Below are positions 5,476 to 6,403 of a DNA stretch of 6,403 nucleotides, in pieces; positions within the stretch are counted from its first letter, which is position 1; each line of letters opens with the position of its first letter. The position numbers and the translations under genes are program-made. Source of the DNA: Pseudomonadota bacterium (GTDB lineage Bacteria; Pseudomonadota; Alphaproteobacteria; Rhizobiales; Devosiaceae); the NCBI GenBank assembly GCA_023437755.1, contig JAEZFJ010000481.1, positions 1 to 6,403 on the forward strand, in the 5' to 3' direction. Under the pieces are notes generated by a model, which saw nothing but the letters and a program-made list of their open reading frames with translations, was not told the DNA's origin and made no database searches.

Positions 5476-6282
5476 ATGGGTCGGCTGAAGGTGGTGATCG
5501 CGGGCGCCGGCGGGCGTATGGGCCAGGCCAATCTGCGCGCCGTGGCCACAGCGCCGCAGCTCGAGCTGGTTGGTGCGCTCGACCGGCCGGGTGCTTCGGT
5601 CGGCCGTGACGCCGGCACGCTGGCCGGCCTCGAGCCGCTCGACGTGATGGTGACCAGTGATCTCCAGCAGGCACTCGATGGCGCCGATGCCATCATCGAC
5701 TTCACCGCACCTGCCGCCAGCATCGAACTCGCCGCTGCCGCCGGCGCGCGCAAGCTGGTCCACATCATCGGCACGACGGGCTTCTCCGATGCCGATGAGG
5801 CTGCCATTGCCGCCGCAGCGGCCGCTGGTGCCCGGATCGTCAAGTCCGGCAACTTCTCGCCCGGCATGGTGGCGCTGACCGCTTTGGTGGAGAAGGCCGC
5901 CGCAGCGCTTTCCGACTATGACGTCGAGATCCTCGAAATGCACCACAACCAGAAGGTCGACGCTCCGTCCGGGACTGCGCTGATGCTGGGTGAAGCCGCG
6001 GCCCGCGGCCGGCAAGTGGCGCTCAAGGACAGATGGGTCAAGGTGCGCGATGGCCACACCGGCCCGCGCGAGGCCGGCACCATCGGCTTTGCCACCCTGC
6101 GCGGCGGCAACGTCATCGGCGATCACATGGTTATCCTTGCTGGTCCCTCCGAGCGCATCGAGCTCAACCACCGCGCCCAGGACCGCACCATCTATGCCAA
6201 TGGCGCCATCCGGGCGCTGCTCTGGGCAGCCGGGCAGCCGGCGGGTCTCTATTCCATGGCCGACGTGCTCGGCCTCAACTGA
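5476..6282 (+). CDS. dapB: 4-hydroxy-tetrahydrodipicolinate reductase (DapB)
   Basis: This 268-residue NAD(P)H-dependent reductase makes tetrahydrodipicolinate, supplying both lysine and the diaminopimelate of peptidoglycan. The N-terminal Rossmann fold shows VVIAGAGGRMGQ (6-17), with DFTAPA at 75-80 and HIIGTTGF at 96-103. The substrate domain carries SGNFSPG (124-130) and EMHHNQKVDAPSGTA (154-168), holding the catalytic His156/His157 pair and Lys160. The tail ends with the typical GLYSMADVLGL. Length matches the family. The ATG at 5476 has GGAGAGG at 5465-5471. The frame is open back to 4852, but the extra part lies antisense to the VOC gene and overlaps coaA, so it is not coding. gpmA follows after 24 bases and is probably co-transcribed. 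Confidence 0.97.
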   Translation: MGRLKVVIAGAGGRMGQANLRAVATAPQLELVGALDRPGASVGRDAGTLAGLEPLDVMVTSDLQQALDGADAIIDFTAPAASIELAAAAGARKLVHIIGTTGFSDADEAAIAAAAAAGARIVKSGNFSPGMVALTALVEKAAAALSDYDVEILEMHHNQKVDAPSGTALMLGEAAARGRQVALKDRWVKVRDGHTGPREAGTIGFATLRGGNVIGDHMVILAGPSERIELNHRAQDRTIYANGAIRALLWAAGQPAGLYSMADVLGLN

Positions 6283-6306
6283 ACGTCAACGCTAGGAACG
6301 ACACAC

Positions 6307-6403
6307 ATGACCGGCACCCTGATCCTGGTTCGCCATGGCCAGAGCGAGTGGAACCTCAAGAACCTGTTCACCGGCTGGCGCAACCCGGACCTCACCGAAC
6401 AGG
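6307..6403 (+). CDS. gpmA: 2,3-bisphosphoglycerate-dependent phosphoglycerate mutase, N-terminal part (GpmA)
   Basis: Only the first 32 codons are in the window and the gene runs off the end. The sequence MTGTLILVRHGQSEWN carries the histidine phosphatase signature LVRHGQSEWN, with His10 as the phospho-accepting residue, followed by LFTGWRNPDLTEQ, which is specific to the cofactor-dependent phosphoglycerate mutase branch of the superfamily. The enzyme interconverts 3- and 2-phosphoglycerate in glycolysis. AGGA at 6294-6297 is the likely ribosome site, 9 bases before the ATG. The short gap to dapB suggests one transcript, an order I also associate with rhizobia. Confidence 0.93.
   Translation, partial: MTGTLILVRHGQSEWNLKNLFTGWRNPDLTEQ

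Noticed and set aside
5401..6171. Large minus-strand open frame continuing upstream of the VOC gene
   Set aside because: It runs antisense through dapB, shows no recognisable domain, and reflects the codon pattern of a GC-rich gene on the other strand.
1..6403. CRISPR array, tRNA/rRNA gene, transposase, toxin-antitoxin or phage genes
   Set aside because: No direct-repeat array, no recognisable RNA gene and no mobile-element protein was found on either strand. Apart from short intergenic regions, the window is filled by the listed genes.

Overview
This is a GC-rich chromosomal window with the look of an alphaproteobacterium of the order Hyphomicrobiales (Rhizobiales). The evidence is the gene order hisB - DUF2628 gene - hisH - hisA - small membrane gene - hisF - hisE - coaA, the dapB-gpmA pair downstream, frequent GTG starts and 4-base stop/start overlaps. 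The palindromic repeat after hisB resembles repeats I associate with Devosia and relatives, so a Devosiaceae-like host is a reasonable guess, but it is not proven here.

Positions 1-4975 hold a plus-strand histidine biosynthesis operon. A sigma70-like promoter (17-45) precedes hisB (70-657). The hisB stop is followed at once by a terminator-like hairpin (658-680) and a REP-like palindrome (703-777). Then comes a chain in which each gene overlaps the next by 4 bases: DUF2628 membrane protein (796-1143), hisH (1140-1790), hisA (1787-2518), a 114-residue two-helix membrane protein of unknown function (2515-2859) and hisF (2856-3653). After a 60-base gap with a possible weak internal promoter, hisE (3714-4031) overlaps coaA (4028-4975), which encodes pantothenate kinase. 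HisE, HisA, HisF/HisH and HisB carry out steps 2, 4, 5 and 6 of the histidine pathway. HisG, HisI, HisC, HisD and the phosphatase are not in this window.

Positions 4976-6403 hold a minus-strand gene for a small VOC (glyoxalase-fold) protein (5008-5358), convergent with coaA. A divergent intergenic region with a good promoter candidate (5425-5453) leads to dapB (5476-6282, lysine/diaminopimelate pathway). The first 32 codons of gpmA (6307 to the window end) follow, encoding a phosphoglycerate mutase.

Most of the window is conserved housekeeping metabolism, and I see no new multi-gene system. The points worth a second look are the terminator-like hairpin plus repeat that separates hisB from the rest of the his genes, the two uncharacterised membrane proteins translationally coupled to soluble histidine enzymes, and the promoter elements of similar design before hisB, hisE and dapB.
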